Origin: Lachnospiraceae bacterium
GTDB lineage: Bacteria; Bacillota; Clostridia; Lachnospirales; Lachnospiraceae
DNA: 6,059 nucleotides
Reading direction: 5' to 3'
NCBI GenBank assembly: GCA_017477005.1
Contig: JAFUXY010000420.1
Location: 1 to 6,059 of the forward strand
Below the pieces are notes generated by a model. The model worked only from the letters and a program-made list of their open reading frames with translations, did no database searches and was not told the origin of the DNA. The translations under genes and the position numbers were made by a program. Positions 5,398 through 6,059 of the stretch are shown here, piece by piece. The stretch's first letter is position 1. Every line of letters starts with the position of its first letter.

Positions 5398-5760
5398 GTG
5401 GCAGCGTGCGACTTGGAAAAAAAGACAGACAAAGAATTGAAAAAAATCACAGACGAGGTGGTACGACGGGTGCTGGATCAAAACGACCTTACCATTGATC
5501 AAATCATCTTGTACGGCTCCTATGCCAGAGGAGATGCTGGAAATGGGTCAGATATTGATATTATGATTATCTGCGACGACAATGAACAGGATGTTCGGGA
5601 ATACGGGCGGTTTCTTCGGCGGGAAGCGGATCATGTGGGATTCGATCATGATATTTTTGTTCAAGCAAAAGTCGAGGGGAAGAGCTTCTTTGACGAGTGG
5701 GCGGAAGTGCTTCCCTTTTTCAAAAATGTGAAAAAAGACGGGGTAGTACTGTATGGATGA
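5398..5760 (+). CDS. mntA: MNT-type nucleotidyltransferase antitoxin (MntA-like)
   Basis: This 120-aa protein (from GTG 5398) is a minimal nucleotidyltransferase. The signature GSYARGDAGNGSDIDIMI begins at G40-S41, with metal-binding D52 and D54. The third acidic residue is in GFDHDIFV (D83 or D85). In characterised MntA-HepT pairs this enzyme transfers AMP to the HEPN toxin and so inactivates it. All core residues are present, so it looks active. Its 3' end overlaps the HEPN gene by 8 bp (5753-5760), the usual arrangement of this two-gene module. The gene starts its own operon, diverging from vapBC. The symbol is by family analogy. Confidence 0.88.
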   Translation: MAACDLEKKTDKELKKITDEVVRRVLDQNDLTIDQIILYGSYARGDAGNGSDIDIMIICDDNEQDVREYGRFLRREADHVGFDHDIFVQAKVEGKSFFDEWAEVLPFFKNVKKDGVVLYG

Positions 5761-6059
5761 TCAGAGGATTGCGTTATCACACTATCTCATGGATAAGGCA
5801 TATCATTGTCTGCTGGCCGCGAAAGGGAACGTCAGAGACGAAGAATATACTTCTGCCGCCAACCGTTCCTATTATGCAATATTTCACAGTATGAGAGGCA
5901 TACTGGCTTTGGATGGTGTGGATTATCGAAAACATTCACAGGTGATTGGTCACTTTCGCCGGGAATACATCAAAACGCAGATTTTCGATGTGAAATATTC
6001 GGATGTGATAGGGGAAGCGTTTGCCGTCAGAGGGGACAGCGACTACGAAGATTTTTATG
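5753..6059 (+). CDS. HEPN-domain toxin (HepT-like), cut by the window end
   Basis: 102 codons are visible from ATG 5753, and the frame is still open at the end. The protein is helical, with the HEPN pattern: an N-terminal helix (KAYHCLLAAKGN, 15-26), then SAANRSYYAIFHSMRGILAL (35-52), the conserved helix of PF05168-type HEPN proteins, then YRKHSQVIGHFRREYI (58-73), and the motif AVRGDSDYEDFY (91-102). HEPN toxins are RNases or, in some systems, tRNA-targeting enzymes. Here the expected R-x4-6-H site reads R93-GDS-DY, with Asp-Tyr where His would stand; Y98 could be the residue modified by the MNT partner. The 8-bp overlap with the MNT gene supports a toxin-antitoxin pair. The C-terminal ~20-40 residues are not in the window. 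Confidence 0.85.
   Translation, partial: MDDQRIALSHYLMDKAYHCLLAAKGNVRDEEYTSAANRSYYAIFHSMRGILALDGVDYRKHSQVIGHFRREYIKTQIFDVKYSDVIGEAFAVRGDSDYEDFY

Noticed and set aside
5697..5894. 65-codon plus-strand frame across the MNT/HEPN junction
   Set aside because: It is an out-of-frame shadow of two overlapping real genes.

Overview
The window looks like an accessory stretch of a Firmicutes chromosome, probably a gut- or rumen-type clostridium of the Lachnospiraceae kind. The evidence is strong AGGAGG-like ribosome binding sites, frequent GTG starts, a secreted protein with cell-wall-binding repeats, a BioY biotin transporter, and PD-(D/E)XK/Uma2 nuclease-type genes that are common in that group. The taxon is inferred from gene style, not from a marker gene.

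Left part (1-2591): the last 39 codons of an AAA-ATPase/PD-(D/E)XK protein are followed by an Uma2-family endonuclease-like gene. Next comes an AT-rich two-gene unit: an ABC/OLD-type ATPase (428 aa) and, 5 bp later, a 142-aa protein with a PD-(D/E)XK-like D...ELK motif. This pair sits between two perfect 21-bp direct repeats (678-698 and 2567-2587). The left repeat is the end of the uma2 gene and the right repeat carries the ribosome binding site of the next gene. Removing one repeat plus the interior would leave uma2 intact and place the next gene 6 nt behind its stop. The ATPase-nuclease pair therefore looks like a cassette inserted between two formerly adjacent genes, and it is the best candidate here for an undescribed defence-like system.

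Middle part (2592-4552): a secreted cell-wall-binding-repeat protein with a C-terminal transglutaminase-like domain (Cys273/His308/Asp323) is followed 28 bp later by bioY. Converging on bioY is the relic of an ABC-2 permease gene. It keeps its first ~17 codons and its last ~75 codons, but the middle is missing and the two pieces are in different frames.

Right part (4568-6059): two toxin-antitoxin loci lie head to head. A vapBC operon reads leftward from a near-consensus promoter (TTGACA-17-TATACT) overlapped by a GTATATAC-N5-GTATATAC operator. An MNT-type nucleotidyltransferase antitoxin gene and a HEPN toxin gene (cut by the window end) read rightward from their own TTGAAA-17-TATACT promoter.

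Together the window resembles a defence/accessory island around a small housekeeping-like core (transglutaminase protein and bioY). No RNA genes, CRISPR array, transposase or integrase is visible, and no convincing intrinsic terminator was found.
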